A stretch of DNA of 64,000 bases, taken from NCBI GenBank assembly GCA_016712635.1, contig JADJQS010000006.1, positions 186,001 to 250,000 of the forward strand, written 5' to 3'. The stretch is from Gammaproteobacteria bacterium. GTDB lineage: Bacteria; Pseudomonadota; Gammaproteobacteria; SZUA-140. Position numbers and translations under genes: made by a program. This document shows, one piece after another, positions 18,300-27,551 of this stretch (positions are counted from its first letter, which is position 1; each line of letters opens with the position of its first letter). Below the pieces are notes generated by a model. It saw only the letters and a list, made by a program, of their open reading frames with translations, had not been told where the DNA came from and did not search any database.

Positions 18300-18731
18300 A
18301 TGGCGATTGAGCGAACCTTGTCCATCATCAAACCCGATGCAGTGGCAAAAAACCTGATCGGGAAGATCTACACCCGCTTCGAAGAAGGCGGCCTGCGCGT
18401 CGTGGCGGCGAAAATGGTCCACCTCGACAAGACCCGGGCGGGCGGGTTCTACGCCGTGCACAAGAGTCGGCCGTTCTACAACGACCTGGTTTCCTTCATG
18501 ACCTCGGGCCCGGTCATGGTGCAGGTGCTGGAAGGAGAGAACGCGGTCGCGAAGCATCGCGCCATCATGGGCGCCACCAATCCCAAGGACGCCGCCCCCG
18601 GCACCATCCGCGCCGACTTTGCCGCCAGTGTCGAAGAGAACGCGGTGCATGGCTCCGATGCCGCGGATACGGCCAAGACGGAGATAGCCTTTTTCTTTGA
18701 ACCCAATGAACTCTGCCCCCGCACCCGCTGA
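18300..18731 (+). CDS. ndk: Nucleoside diphosphate kinase
   Basis: Ndk transfers the gamma phosphate of ATP to nucleoside diphosphates through a phospho-histidine and keeps NTP and dNTP pools balanced. The 143-aa protein shows ERTLSIIKPDAV, the ATNPKDAAPGTIRADF loop and the active-site His in ENAVHGSDA. The start ATG at 18300 gives MAIERTLSI, the usual N-terminus. The 3' end overlaps the rlmN start by 26 bases in a different frame. Confidence 0.97.
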   Translation: MAIERTLSIIKPDAVAKNLIGKIYTRFEEGGLRVVAAKMVHLDKTRAGGFYAVHKSRPFYNDLVSFMTSGPVMVQVLEGENAVAKHRAIMGATNPKDAAPGTIRADFAASVEENAVHGSDAADTAKTEIAFFFEPNELCPRTR

Positions 18732-19842
18732 AGACTCCGCGCGCACCGACAAGATCAACCTGCTCAATTTCGACAGGCACGCCTTGGAGGCCTTCTTCGT
18801 CGCGAACGGCGAGAAGGCCTTTCGCGCTTCTCAGGTCCTGCAATGGATCTACCAGCGCGGCTGCGACGACTTCACCCAGATGAGCAACCTGGCCAAGTCC
18901 CTGCGCGGCTGGCTGGGCGAGCGCGGCGAGATCCGCCTGCCCGCGATCGCGCGCGAGCAGCGTTCGCACGACGGCACCGTCAAGTGGCTGCTGCGGCTCG
19001 ACGACGGCAACGGCATCGAGACCGTGTTCATCCCGGAGGACGACCGCGGCACGCTGTGCATCTCGTCCCAGGTCGGTTGCTCGCTGAACTGCACCTTCTG
19101 TTCCACCGCGCGCCAGGGTTACAACCGCAACCTCACCACGGGCGAGATCATCGCCCAGATCTGGATCGCGCAGCGTGCGCTGCGCGGCTACGGCTACGGC
19201 GAGCGCCCGATCACCAACGTCGTCTTCATGGGCATGGGCGAACCCCTGCTCAATTTCGACAACGTGGCCGGGGCCATCCACCTGATGCTCGACGACTTCG
19301 CCTTCGGGCTGTCCAAGCGGCGCGTCACGCTCAGCACGGCCGGGGTGGTGCCGGAGATCGACCACCTGCGCGAGGTGTGCGACGTCAGCCTGGCGGTATC
19401 GCTGCATGCCCCCAATGACGCGCTGCGCGACCAACTGGTGCCGATCAACCGGAAATACCCGCTGCGCGAGCTGATCGCCGCCTGCAAGCGCTATGTCGAC
19501 CGCCAGCCGCGCCGCCGCATCACCATCGAATACGTGATGCTCGCCGGGGTGAACGACGGGGAGGCGCACGCGCGCGAACTGGTGCGCCTGCTGAAAGGTG
19601 TGCCCTCGAAGCTGAACCTGATCCCGTTCAACCCGTTCCCGGACGCGGGCTACGCCACCTCGGATGCCGAGGCCATCGACCGTTTCCGCAACATCGCCAT
19701 GGCAGCCGACATCATGACCGTGACGCGCAGGACGCGCGGCGACGACATCGATGCGGCCTGCGGCCAGCTCGCCGGCAGCGTGCTCGACCGCACGCGCCGC
19801 AGTCAGCGTTTCCAGATCGCCGCGGAAGGGCGGACGCAGTGA
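18706..19842 (+). CDS. rlmN: Dual-specificity rRNA/tRNA methyltransferase RlmN
   Basis: RlmN is a radical-SAM enzyme that makes 2-methyladenosine at A2503 of 23S rRNA and A37 of some tRNAs. The 378-aa protein has the CX3CX2C cluster motif in VGCSLNCTFCSTARQGYNRN, the MGMGEPLLNF glycine motif, and the two methylation cysteines, the second in DIDAACGQLAG near the C-terminus. The ATG at 18706 lies inside the end of ndk, so the genes are probably co-translated. The stop codon overlaps the pilW GTG start (GTGA). Confidence 0.95.
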   Translation: MNSAPAPAEDSARTDKINLLNFDRHALEAFFVANGEKAFRASQVLQWIYQRGCDDFTQMSNLAKSLRGWLGERGEIRLPAIAREQRSHDGTVKWLLRLDDGNGIETVFIPEDDRGTLCISSQVGCSLNCTFCSTARQGYNRNLTTGEIIAQIWIAQRALRGYGYGERPITNVVFMGMGEPLLNFDNVAGAIHLMLDDFAFGLSKRRVTLSTAGVVPEIDHLREVCDVSLAVSLHAPNDALRDQLVPINRKYPLRELIAACKRYVDRQPRRRITIEYVMLAGVNDGEAHARELVRLLKGVPSKLNLIPFNPFPDAGYATSDAEAIDRFRNIAMAADIMTVTRRTRGDDIDAACGQLAGSVLDRTRRSQRFQIAAEGRTQ

Positions 19843-20591
19843 GGCGGTCCACCCGCAGCCTGGCCGCGGTGGCGCTGTTGCTGGTGCTGGCGGCCTGTTC
19901 CTCGGGGCCCAAGAAATATGAGCAGCACCGCGATTCCTCCGCCGACATCAACGCGAAGCTGGGCCTGAGCTACATGCAGCAGGGCGACTACGACGTGGCG
20001 ATGGAGAAACTGAAGAAGGCCCTCGAGCAGGATCCGGATTCCGTTGCGGCGCACCACTACAGCGCGGAGCTCTACAAGGCGCTCAACAACCACGAGCTCG
20101 CCGAATACCATTACAAAAAGGCGCTCAGGCTGGAGCCGGACGACCCCGCGATCCAGAACAACTTCGGCGTCTACCTGTGCGGCCGCAAGCGCTATGACGA
20201 GGCGGAGAAACACTTCATGCTCGCCACCGGGATCCCAACCTACCAGCGTCCCGAAGAGGCGCATGAAAATGCCGGCCTGTGCGCCCTGCGCATCCCCGAT
20301 CCGAAGCGCGCCGAGTCGCATTTTCGCCGGGCGCTGGAGATCAATCCCTTGCTCCCGAACTCGCTCTACCAGATGGCCCTGCTGAATTTCAACGCGCAGC
20401 AGTACCTGCCGGCGCGCGCGTTCCTGCAGCGCTACTCCGCCTTCGCGTCGCCCACGCCGCAGACGCTGTGGCTGGCCTTCCGCGTCGAACGCGCGCTCGA
20501 CAACGTGAGCGAGGCGGAGCACTACGCGCTGGAACTGCGCTCCAGGTTTCCGCAGTCGGAGGAAGCAGGCGAGCTGCGACGGATGAAGTGA
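19839..20591 (+). CDS. pilW: Type IV pilus biogenesis lipoprotein PilW/PilF
   Basis: This outer-membrane pilotin helps assemble and place the PilQ secretin. The 250-aa protein begins with a lipoprotein signal peptide (VALLLVLAACSS, lipidation at the Cys of LAAC). It then has several TPR repeats: LGLSYMQQGDYDVAMEKLKK, HYSAELYKALNNHELAEYHY, and FGVYLCGRKRYDEAEKHFML. It starts at GTG within the rlmN stop (four-base overlap). The order rlmN-pilW-rodZ-ispG is conserved in gammaproteobacteria. No other pilus genes lie in this window. Confidence 0.92.
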   Translation: MRRSTRSLAAVALLLVLAACSSGPKKYEQHRDSSADINAKLGLSYMQQGDYDVAMEKLKKALEQDPDSVAAHHYSAELYKALNNHELAEYHYKKALRLEPDDPAIQNNFGVYLCGRKRYDEAEKHFMLATGIPTYQRPEEAHENAGLCALRIPDPKRAESHFRRALEINPLLPNSLYQMALLNFNAQQYLPARAFLQRYSAFASPTPQTLWLAFRVERALDNVSEAEHYALELRSRFPQSEEAGELRRMK

Positions 20592-20597
20592 CCAGCC

Positions 20598-21482
20598 ATG
20601 AGTGAAGCCTCGATGCCGCAGACGGACCCGCAGCAGGCGCAGACCCCGCCGGAGCCCGTGCAGTTGCCCGGACGCCGCCTGCGCGAGGCGCGCGAAGGGC
20701 AGGGCCTGACGCAGGAAGAGGCCGCCGAGCGCCTGCATCTGCACCCGTCCCAGGTGGCGGCGCTGGAAAACGACGACTACGCGCATTTTTCCGCCCCCAT
20801 CTTCATTCGCGGCTATCTGAACAATTACGCGCGGCTGCTCGGCCTGGACCCGGAAGAGGTGGTCAGGGCGCTGGAGCGGCAGGGACTGGAACAGCCGCCC
20901 ATCCTGTCCGAACTGACCGCCGCCATGCCGTCGGTGCGACGCCGCGGCATGCCGGCGCGCATCCGCGCGGTACTGCTCGCGGGCGGCACGATCGCGTTCC
21001 TGCTCCTCCTGTGGGTGGTGCTGCAGCCGGCGGACACCGGCAGCGGGAACGGCGGGGAGCAATCACCGCCGGCGCCTGCCGCGGTCGCGCCCGAGGCGCC
21101 GCCCGCGGCGGAGGCAACCGCCGCCGCCACGCCCGAGTCCGCGGCTGTGCCGGCGCAGACGCCCGCTTCCGCCGCGCAGGAGCCGCAGGACGATGAAATC
21201 CGGGAGGAGCCGCCGCCGAACCCCGACGAGCCGATGGACGAGCTGGTGCTGCGCTTCAGCGGGGAATCCTGGGTCGAGGCGGCGGACGTCACCGGCCGCC
21301 GCATGGCCTACCGGATGGCCAATTTCCCGGACGTGCTGCGTCTGCGCGGCCTGGCTCCGTTCGATATCCTGCTCGGCAATGCCCGCAACGTCACGATAGA
21401 ATACAATGGCGAACCGTACGAGAACGTCCCGATCGGCCGGACCAATGTCGCCAGCTTCCGGCTGGGCGAGCACAATGACTAG
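20598..21482 (+). CDS. rodZ: Cell-shape protein RodZ
   Basis: RodZ is an inner-membrane protein that anchors MreB filaments. The 294-aa protein has a cytoplasmic helix-turn-helix domain (GRRLREAREGQGLTQEEAAERL), then IFIRGYLNNYARLLGLD. One transmembrane helix follows (AVLLAGGTIAFLLLLWVVL, about residues 123-141), then a long Pro/Ala/Glu-rich periplasmic linker and a C-terminal DUF4115 beta domain (LVLRFSGESWVEAADVTGRR). It starts seven bases after pilW. The low-complexity linker is normal for RodZ. Confidence 0.94.
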   Translation: MSEASMPQTDPQQAQTPPEPVQLPGRRLREAREGQGLTQEEAAERLHLHPSQVAALENDDYAHFSAPIFIRGYLNNYARLLGLDPEEVVRALERQGLEQPPILSELTAAMPSVRRRGMPARIRAVLLAGGTIAFLLLLWVVLQPADTGSGNGGEQSPPAPAAVAPEAPPAAEATAAATPESAAVPAQTPASAAQEPQDDEIREEPPPNPDEPMDELVLRFSGESWVEAADVTGRRMAYRMANFPDVLRLRGLAPFDILLGNARNVTIEYNGEPYENVPIGRTNVASFRLGEHND

Positions 21483-21495
21483 GGTGTGAAGGAAG

Positions 21496-22635
21496 ATGCG
21501 AGCCAGAAACCAGATCCAGCGACGTAAGTCGCGCCAGATCATGGTCGGCAAGGTGCCGGTCGGCGGCGACGCCCCGATCGCGGTGCAGAGCATGACCAAC
21601 ACCGAGACCTGCGACGTCGAGGCCACCGTGGCGCAGATCCAGGCGCTGGAGCGCGCGGGTGCCGACATCGTGCGTGTCTCGGTGCCGAGCATGGAGGCGG
21701 CCGAGGCCTTCGGCGCGATCCGCGCGCGCGTGAACGTGCCGCTGGTCGCGGACATCCATTTCGATTACCGCATCGCCCTGCGCGTGGCCGACCTCGGCGT
21801 CGACTGCCTGCGCATCAACCCCGGCAACATCGGTCGCGAGGATCGCGTGCGCGCGGTGGTCGGGAAGGCGCGCGAGCGCGGCATCCCGATCCGCATCGGC
21901 GTCAACGCCGGCTCGCTCGAAAAGGACCTGCAGAGCAAATACGGCGAGCCCACCGCCGCGGCGCTGGTCGAATCGGCCATGCGCCACATCGACATCCTCG
22001 ACAAGCTGGATTTTCACGACTTCAAGGTCAGCCTGAAGGCCTCCGAGGTGTTCCTCGCGGTGGAGGCCTACCGCCTGATCGCGAACCAGATCGAGCAGCC
22101 GCTGCACCTCGGCATCACCGAGGCGGGCGGGCTGCGCTCCGGCACGGTGAAGTCGGCGATCGGCCTCGGCATGCTGCTCGCCGACGGCATCGGCGACACC
22201 ATCCGCATCTCGCTCGCGGCCGATCCGGTGGAGGAGGTCAAGGTCGGCTTCGACATCCTGAAGAGCCTGCACCTGCGCAGCCGCGGCATCAACCTCGTCG
22301 CCTGCCCGTCGTGCTCGCGCCAGCAGTTCGACGTGATCGCCACCGTGAACGCGCTGGAGGCGCGCCTGGAGGACATCACCGAATCGCTCGACGTCGCCGT
22401 CATCGGCTGCGTGGTGAACGGACCCGGCGAGGCGCGCGAGGCCCACATCGGCCTGACCGGCGGCTCGCCGAACCTGGTCTACGTCGACGGCGAACCGAAC
22501 CACAAGGTCAACGACGACCAGTTGCTCGACGACCTCGAGCGCACCATCCGCGAACGCCTCGCGCGGCGGCGGGCCGAGGGTGACGCCGGGCAGGCGGAAC
22601 CGGTGCGCATCCCGGTCAAGACGATATCCGGCTGA
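21496..22635 (+). CDS. ispG: (E)-4-hydroxy-3-methylbut-2-enyl-diphosphate synthase IspG
   Basis: IspG converts methylerythritol cyclodiphosphate to HMBPP in the MEP isoprenoid pathway, using a [4Fe-4S] cluster and ferredoxin or flavodoxin. The 379-aa protein has the TIM-barrel start RRKSRQIMVGKVPVGGDAPI, VQSMTNT, ADIHFDYRIAL, and the cluster Cys in CPSCSRQQFD and VIGCVVNGPGEA. Ribosome site GAAGGAAG stands just before the ATG. The length is close to E. coli IspG (372 aa). As an Fe-S enzyme it depends on the assembly genes upstream. Confidence 0.96.
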   Translation: MRARNQIQRRKSRQIMVGKVPVGGDAPIAVQSMTNTETCDVEATVAQIQALERAGADIVRVSVPSMEAAEAFGAIRARVNVPLVADIHFDYRIALRVADLGVDCLRINPGNIGREDRVRAVVGKARERGIPIRIGVNAGSLEKDLQSKYGEPTAAALVESAMRHIDILDKLDFHDFKVSLKASEVFLAVEAYRLIANQIEQPLHLGITEAGGLRSGTVKSAIGLGMLLADGIGDTIRISLAADPVEEVKVGFDILKSLHLRSRGINLVACPSCSRQQFDVIATVNALEARLEDITESLDVAVIGCVVNGPGEAREAHIGLTGGSPNLVYVDGEPNHKVNDDQLLDDLERTIRERLARRRAEGDAGQAEPVRIPVKTISG

Positions 22636-22693
22636 ACGCGGCCGGCCCGTCGGCCGCCTCCGAATATAAACGCAGACCCGATCAGGCATCCAC

Positions 22694-23974
<1,281 letters not shown>

Positions 23975-24005
23975 ATTCGGAACAAGACAACCGGGAGAGG
24001 CATCC

Positions 24006-24644
24006 GTGACTGCGTACAGTCGTGAAGAGGAAGAACAGCTCGAGGAACTGAAGAAGTGGTGGGAGAAGTACCGCAACCCTGTGATCTACGGCCTGCTGGC
24101 CGGGATCGTCACCATCGTCGGCGTGCGCGCCTGGGTGGTACACCAGGGCGATCTCACCGTCTCCGCCTCGAATGAATACGAGCAGATGCAGGTGGAACTG
24201 CACGCCGGCAACGCCGAGGCGGTGTCCAAGCGCGGCGCGTATATCATCGACACCTATCCGGGCACCCCGTACGCGGTGCTCGCCGCGTTCGCGCTCGCGC
24301 GCGAGCATGTCGACAAGGGCGATCCGGCCGCGGCGCGCGCGCGCCTGGAGTGGGTGGTCGAGCACGGCAAGCAGCCGGAGTTCGTGCACATCGCGCGCCT
24401 GCGCCTCGGCAAGCTGCTGCTTGCGATGGGCGAGGGTGCGCAGGCGCTCGCCCTGCTCGAGCCGGTGCAGGCGGACGTCTATGCCGCGGAGTACGAGGAG
24501 CTGAAGGGCGACATCTACGCCGAGACCGGGCAGACGGCCAAGGCGCGCCAGGCCTATGAACTCGCGCTGGACAAGGCCGGCGCCGAGAGCGACACCCGCA
24601 TGCTGCTCATCAAGCTCGACAATCTCGGCGCCGGGGCCGGGTGA
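24006..24644 (+). CDS. YfgM-like ancillary SecYEG translocon subunit
   Basis: YfgM is an inner-membrane protein that binds SecYEG and the chaperone PpiD and helps outer-membrane protein biogenesis. The 212-aa protein starts with MTAYSREEEEQLEELKKWWE, has one N-terminal transmembrane helix (VIYGLLAGIVTIVGVRAWVV) and then a periplasmic TPR-like domain ending in AYELALDKAG. Start codon GTG at 24006, after GGAGAGG. It lies between hisS and bamB, the conserved location. Confidence 0.92.
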   Translation: MTAYSREEEEQLEELKKWWEKYRNPVIYGLLAGIVTIVGVRAWVVHQGDLTVSASNEYEQMQVELHAGNAEAVSKRGAYIIDTYPGTPYAVLAAFALAREHVDKGDPAAARARLEWVVEHGKQPEFVHIARLRLGKLLLAMGEGAQALALLEPVQADVYAAEYEELKGDIYAETGQTAKARQAYELALDKAGAESDTRMLLIKLDNLGAGAG

Positions 24645-24651
24645 CGGCGTG

Positions 24652-25860
24652 ATGATGTCCACGCACCGCAGCCAGCGCGCGCCGGGCCGCTGCGCAGCGG
24701 CGGCCATGTGCGCCGTCGTCGCCGTGCTGGCGCTGGGCGCCTGCAGCGGCGCCAAGCCGCGCAGCGAACTGCCGGAGCTGGAGCGCGTCGAATCCGACAT
24801 GCGCCTGCGCGGGATGTGGTACCGCCAGCCGCAGATCCGCCACGAAGCGGACGAGGCGCGCCTGACGCCGTTCGTGGAGGGAAAGCGCTTCTTCTATTCC
24901 GACCGCCCCGACCGCGTGGTCGCGCTCGACGCCCGCAGCGGCAGGCCGCAGTGGAGTTCCGTGATACCGCCGCATTCGGGCGAGGATGACGGCGCACCGC
25001 GCCTGTCCGGCGGCATCGGGGCCGGGGAAGGCCTGCTGTACGTCGGCACCGATGAAGGCGAGATCATCGCGCTCGATCCCGGCGACGGCGGGGTGCGCTG
25101 GCGCACGCAGCTCAGCAGCGAGGTGCTGACCATCCCGCTGGCCCGCGACGGCGCGCTGGTCGTGCGCACCAACGACGGCCGCCTCACGGCGCTCGAACCC
25201 GTCAGCGGCAATCCTCTCTGGACCTACACGAGCACCGTGCCGGCGCTGACGCTGCGCGGGGCGAGCCGGCCGGTGATCGACCAGGGCCGGGTGTTCGCCG
25301 GTTTCGCCAACGGCAGGCTGGCGGCGCTCGCGCTCGACAGCGGCGAGGTGCTGTGGGAGGCCACGGTCGGCGTGCCCGAGGGCCGCTCGGAGCTGGAGCG
25401 CCTGGTCGACATCGATGCCGATCCGGTGCTGGCCGACGGCGTGATCTACGCCGCCTCCTACCAGGCACGACTGGTGGCGCTGACGTCGGTGGCGGGCAGC
25501 GTGCTGTGGTCGCGTGATGTCTCCACCGCCCAGGACATGGCGCTCGGCGCCGACACGCTGTACCTCGCCCAGGACGACGGCCAGGTGCTCGCGATCAACC
25601 GCCGCACCGGCGCCGTGCTGTGGCAGCAGGACAAGCTCGCCGGCCGCGCGCTCACCGCGCCGGTGCTGTACCGCGGGAACCTGTACGTCGCCGACCAGCA
25701 GGGCTATCTGCACGGAATCTCGCCCGAGGACGGACATTTCGTCGCGCGCTTCCGCATCAGCGAGGACGGCATCCCGCTTGCGCCGGCGGTGTCCGACGAC
25801 GCGATGTACATCCAGACCGCCGGCGGGGCGCTGCACGCCCTGAAGATCGATCCGGAGTAA
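24652..25860 (+). CDS. bamB: Outer membrane protein assembly factor BamB
   Basis: BamB is a lipoprotein of the BAM complex that assists beta-barrel insertion by BamA. The 402-aa protein has a lipoprotein signal (AVLALGACSGAK) and an eight-blade PQQ-type beta propeller. Repeats of D-x-x-x-G-x-x-x-W are clear: VALDARSGRPQW, IALDPGDGGVRW, TALEPVSGNPLW, AALALDSGEVLW and LAINRRTGAVLW. The start is taken at the first of two adjacent ATGs (24652/24655). The gene follows yfgM by seven bases. The 280 bases after it are a repeat cluster rather than a gene. Confidence 0.94.
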   Translation: MMSTHRSQRAPGRCAAAAMCAVVAVLALGACSGAKPRSELPELERVESDMRLRGMWYRQPQIRHEADEARLTPFVEGKRFFYSDRPDRVVALDARSGRPQWSSVIPPHSGEDDGAPRLSGGIGAGEGLLYVGTDEGEIIALDPGDGGVRWRTQLSSEVLTIPLARDGALVVRTNDGRLTALEPVSGNPLWTYTSTVPALTLRGASRPVIDQGRVFAGFANGRLAALALDSGEVLWEATVGVPEGRSELERLVDIDADPVLADGVIYAASYQARLVALTSVAGSVLWSRDVSTAQDMALGADTLYLAQDDGQVLAINRRTGAVLWQQDKLAGRALTAPVLYRGNLYVADQQGYLHGISPEDGHFVARFRISEDGIPLAPAVSDDAMYIQTAGGALHALKIDPE

Positions 25861-25861
25861 T

Positions 25862-26118
25862 GGGGACAGATCTGAAGGAAGATCGGGGACAGATTTATTA
25901 ATCGTCCCCTTACCGCCATGAAAGAAACGGGGACAGATTTATTTTTCGCGCATCGCGGGGACAGATTTGCAAATCTGTCCCCGATCATCATGGCATGGGG
26001 ACAGATTAATAAATCTGTCCCCGATCAGTACGTAAATCCAAAAAACGGGGACAGATTTAATTTTTGCCAGATTTTCCGGTTCTTAATAGCCATGCTGTCA
26101 AAAATAAATCTGTCCCCG
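25862..26118. repeat. Cluster of GGGGACAGATTT palindromic repeats between bamB and der
   Basis: At least five copies of an element with arms GGGGACAGATTT and AAATCTGTCCCC lie here, some complete (25957-25982, 25997-26022), some with only one arm or with drifted arms (25862, 25885-25909, 25928), and one with arms about 50 bases apart (26047-26118). The whole 280-base spacer is made of them. The same element recurs at six other loci in the window. It resembles REP elements mobilised by RAYT transposases, but no RAYT gene is present here. Confidence 0.85.
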
Positions 26119-26140
26119 TTTTTCTCTCCATTTTTTCTCC

Positions 26141-27541
26141 ATGAAACCCGTCATCGCCCTGGTCGGGCGCCCCAACGTCGGCAAGTCGACCCTGTTCAAC
26201 CGGCTCACGCGCAGCCGCGCCGCGCTGGTGTCGGATTATCCGGGGCTGACGCGCGACCGCAATTACGGCGGCGGCCACCTCGGCGACCGCGCCTACATCG
26301 TCGTCGATACCGGGGGGCTGAGCGAGCAGGCGGACGCCATCGACCGGCTGATGGTCGCGCAGGCGCTGAAGGCGGTGGAGGAGGCCGACACGGTGGTGTT
26401 CCTGGTCGACGCGCGCGACGGACTCACCCCGGCCGACGAGAAGATCGCCGCGCGCCTGCGCGCCAGCGGCAAGCCGCTGGTGCTGGCCGTCAACAAGGCG
26501 GAAGGCCTGGAGCAGGATCTGACCACCGGCGAATTCGCGCGCCTCGGCATCGAACCCGTCTATTGCATCGCCTCGGCGCACGGTACCGGTGTCGAGGACA
26601 TGATGGAGGAGGTGCTGGCGCGCTTCGACCTCGAGTCGCCGGAAGGCGCGGAAGCGGACGAGCGCGGCATCCTGCTCGCCATCGTCGGCCGCCCCAACGT
26701 CGGCAAGTCCACCCTGCTCAACCGCATGCTCGGGGAGGAGCGCGTGCTCGCCTTCGACCAGCCGGGCACCACGCGCGACAGCATCTACGTCCCGTTCGAA
26801 CGCGACGGGGTGCGCTACACCCTGATCGACACCGCCGGCGTGCGCCGCCGCGGCCGCGTCCACGAGGCGATCGAGAAGTTCAGCGTCATCAAGACGCTGC
26901 AGGCGATCGGCGAGGCGCACGTCGTGCTGCTGGTGCTGGATGCGCAGCAGGGCGTGGCGGAACAGGACGCCAAGCTGCTCGGCCACATCATCGAGAGCGG
27001 CAAGGCGCTGCTGATCGGCGTCAACAAGTGGGACGGGCTGAGTCCCGCGGAACGCACCGCCGTGAAGTCCACGCTGGAACGCAAGCTCGCCTTCATCGAT
27101 TACGCCAGCATCCACTTCATTTCCGCCCTGCACGGCAGCGGGGTCGGCGACCTGTTCGCCTCGATCACGGCGGCGTATCATTCCAGTAACAGCAAGCTGT
27201 CGACGCCGATGCTGAGCAAGATCCTGGAGCGGGCGGTCGAGCGCCATGCGCCGCCGCTGGTGCGCGGGCGGCGCATCAAACTGCGTTACGCGCACCAGGG
27301 CGGCCACAACCCGCCGCTGATCGTGATCCACGGCACGCAGACGCAGGCCGTGCCGGACAGTTACCGGCGCTACCTGGAAGGGGTGTTCCGGGACGCGCTC
27401 GAACTCGAGGGGACACCGGTGCGCATCGAATTCAAGACCGGTGCCAACCCCTACAAGGACCGGCCGTCGCCGCCGACGGCGCAGCAGCGGCGCCGGCGCC
27501 GCGGTGATACCGGCCGCGCGGGAAAGCGCACACGCCACTGA
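26141..27541 (+). CDS. der: Ribosome-biogenesis GTPase Der (EngA)
   Basis: Der has two GTPase domains in tandem and is needed for 50S ribosome maturation. The 466-aa protein shows two P-loops (ALVGRPNVGKSTLFNRL near residue 5, AIVGRPNVGKSTLLNRM near 180), two switch motifs (DTGG and DTAG), NKAE and NKWD guanine-specificity motifs, and a C-terminal KH-like domain (RRIKLRYAHQGGHNPPLIVI). The tail is Arg/Lys rich. The ATG follows TTTCTCC, a poor ribosome site, because repeat DNA ends only 22 bases upstream. Confidence 0.96.
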   Translation: MKPVIALVGRPNVGKSTLFNRLTRSRAALVSDYPGLTRDRNYGGGHLGDRAYIVVDTGGLSEQADAIDRLMVAQALKAVEEADTVVFLVDARDGLTPADEKIAARLRASGKPLVLAVNKAEGLEQDLTTGEFARLGIEPVYCIASAHGTGVEDMMEEVLARFDLESPEGAEADERGILLAIVGRPNVGKSTLLNRMLGEERVLAFDQPGTTRDSIYVPFERDGVRYTLIDTAGVRRRGRVHEAIEKFSVIKTLQAIGEAHVVLLVLDAQQGVAEQDAKLLGHIIESGKALLIGVNKWDGLSPAERTAVKSTLERKLAFIDYASIHFISALHGSGVGDLFASITAAYHSSNSKLSTPMLSKILERAVERHAPPLVRGRRIKLRYAHQGGHNPPLIVIHGTQTQAVPDSYRRYLEGVFRDALELEGTPVRIEFKTGANPYKDRPSPPTAQQRRRRRGDTGRAGKRTRH

Positions 27542-27551
27542 GGACGCGAAC

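Noticed and set aside
25862..26118. A possible CRISPR array
   Set aside because: Units are palindromes with variable loops and irregular spacing; there are no uniform unique spacers and no cas genes.
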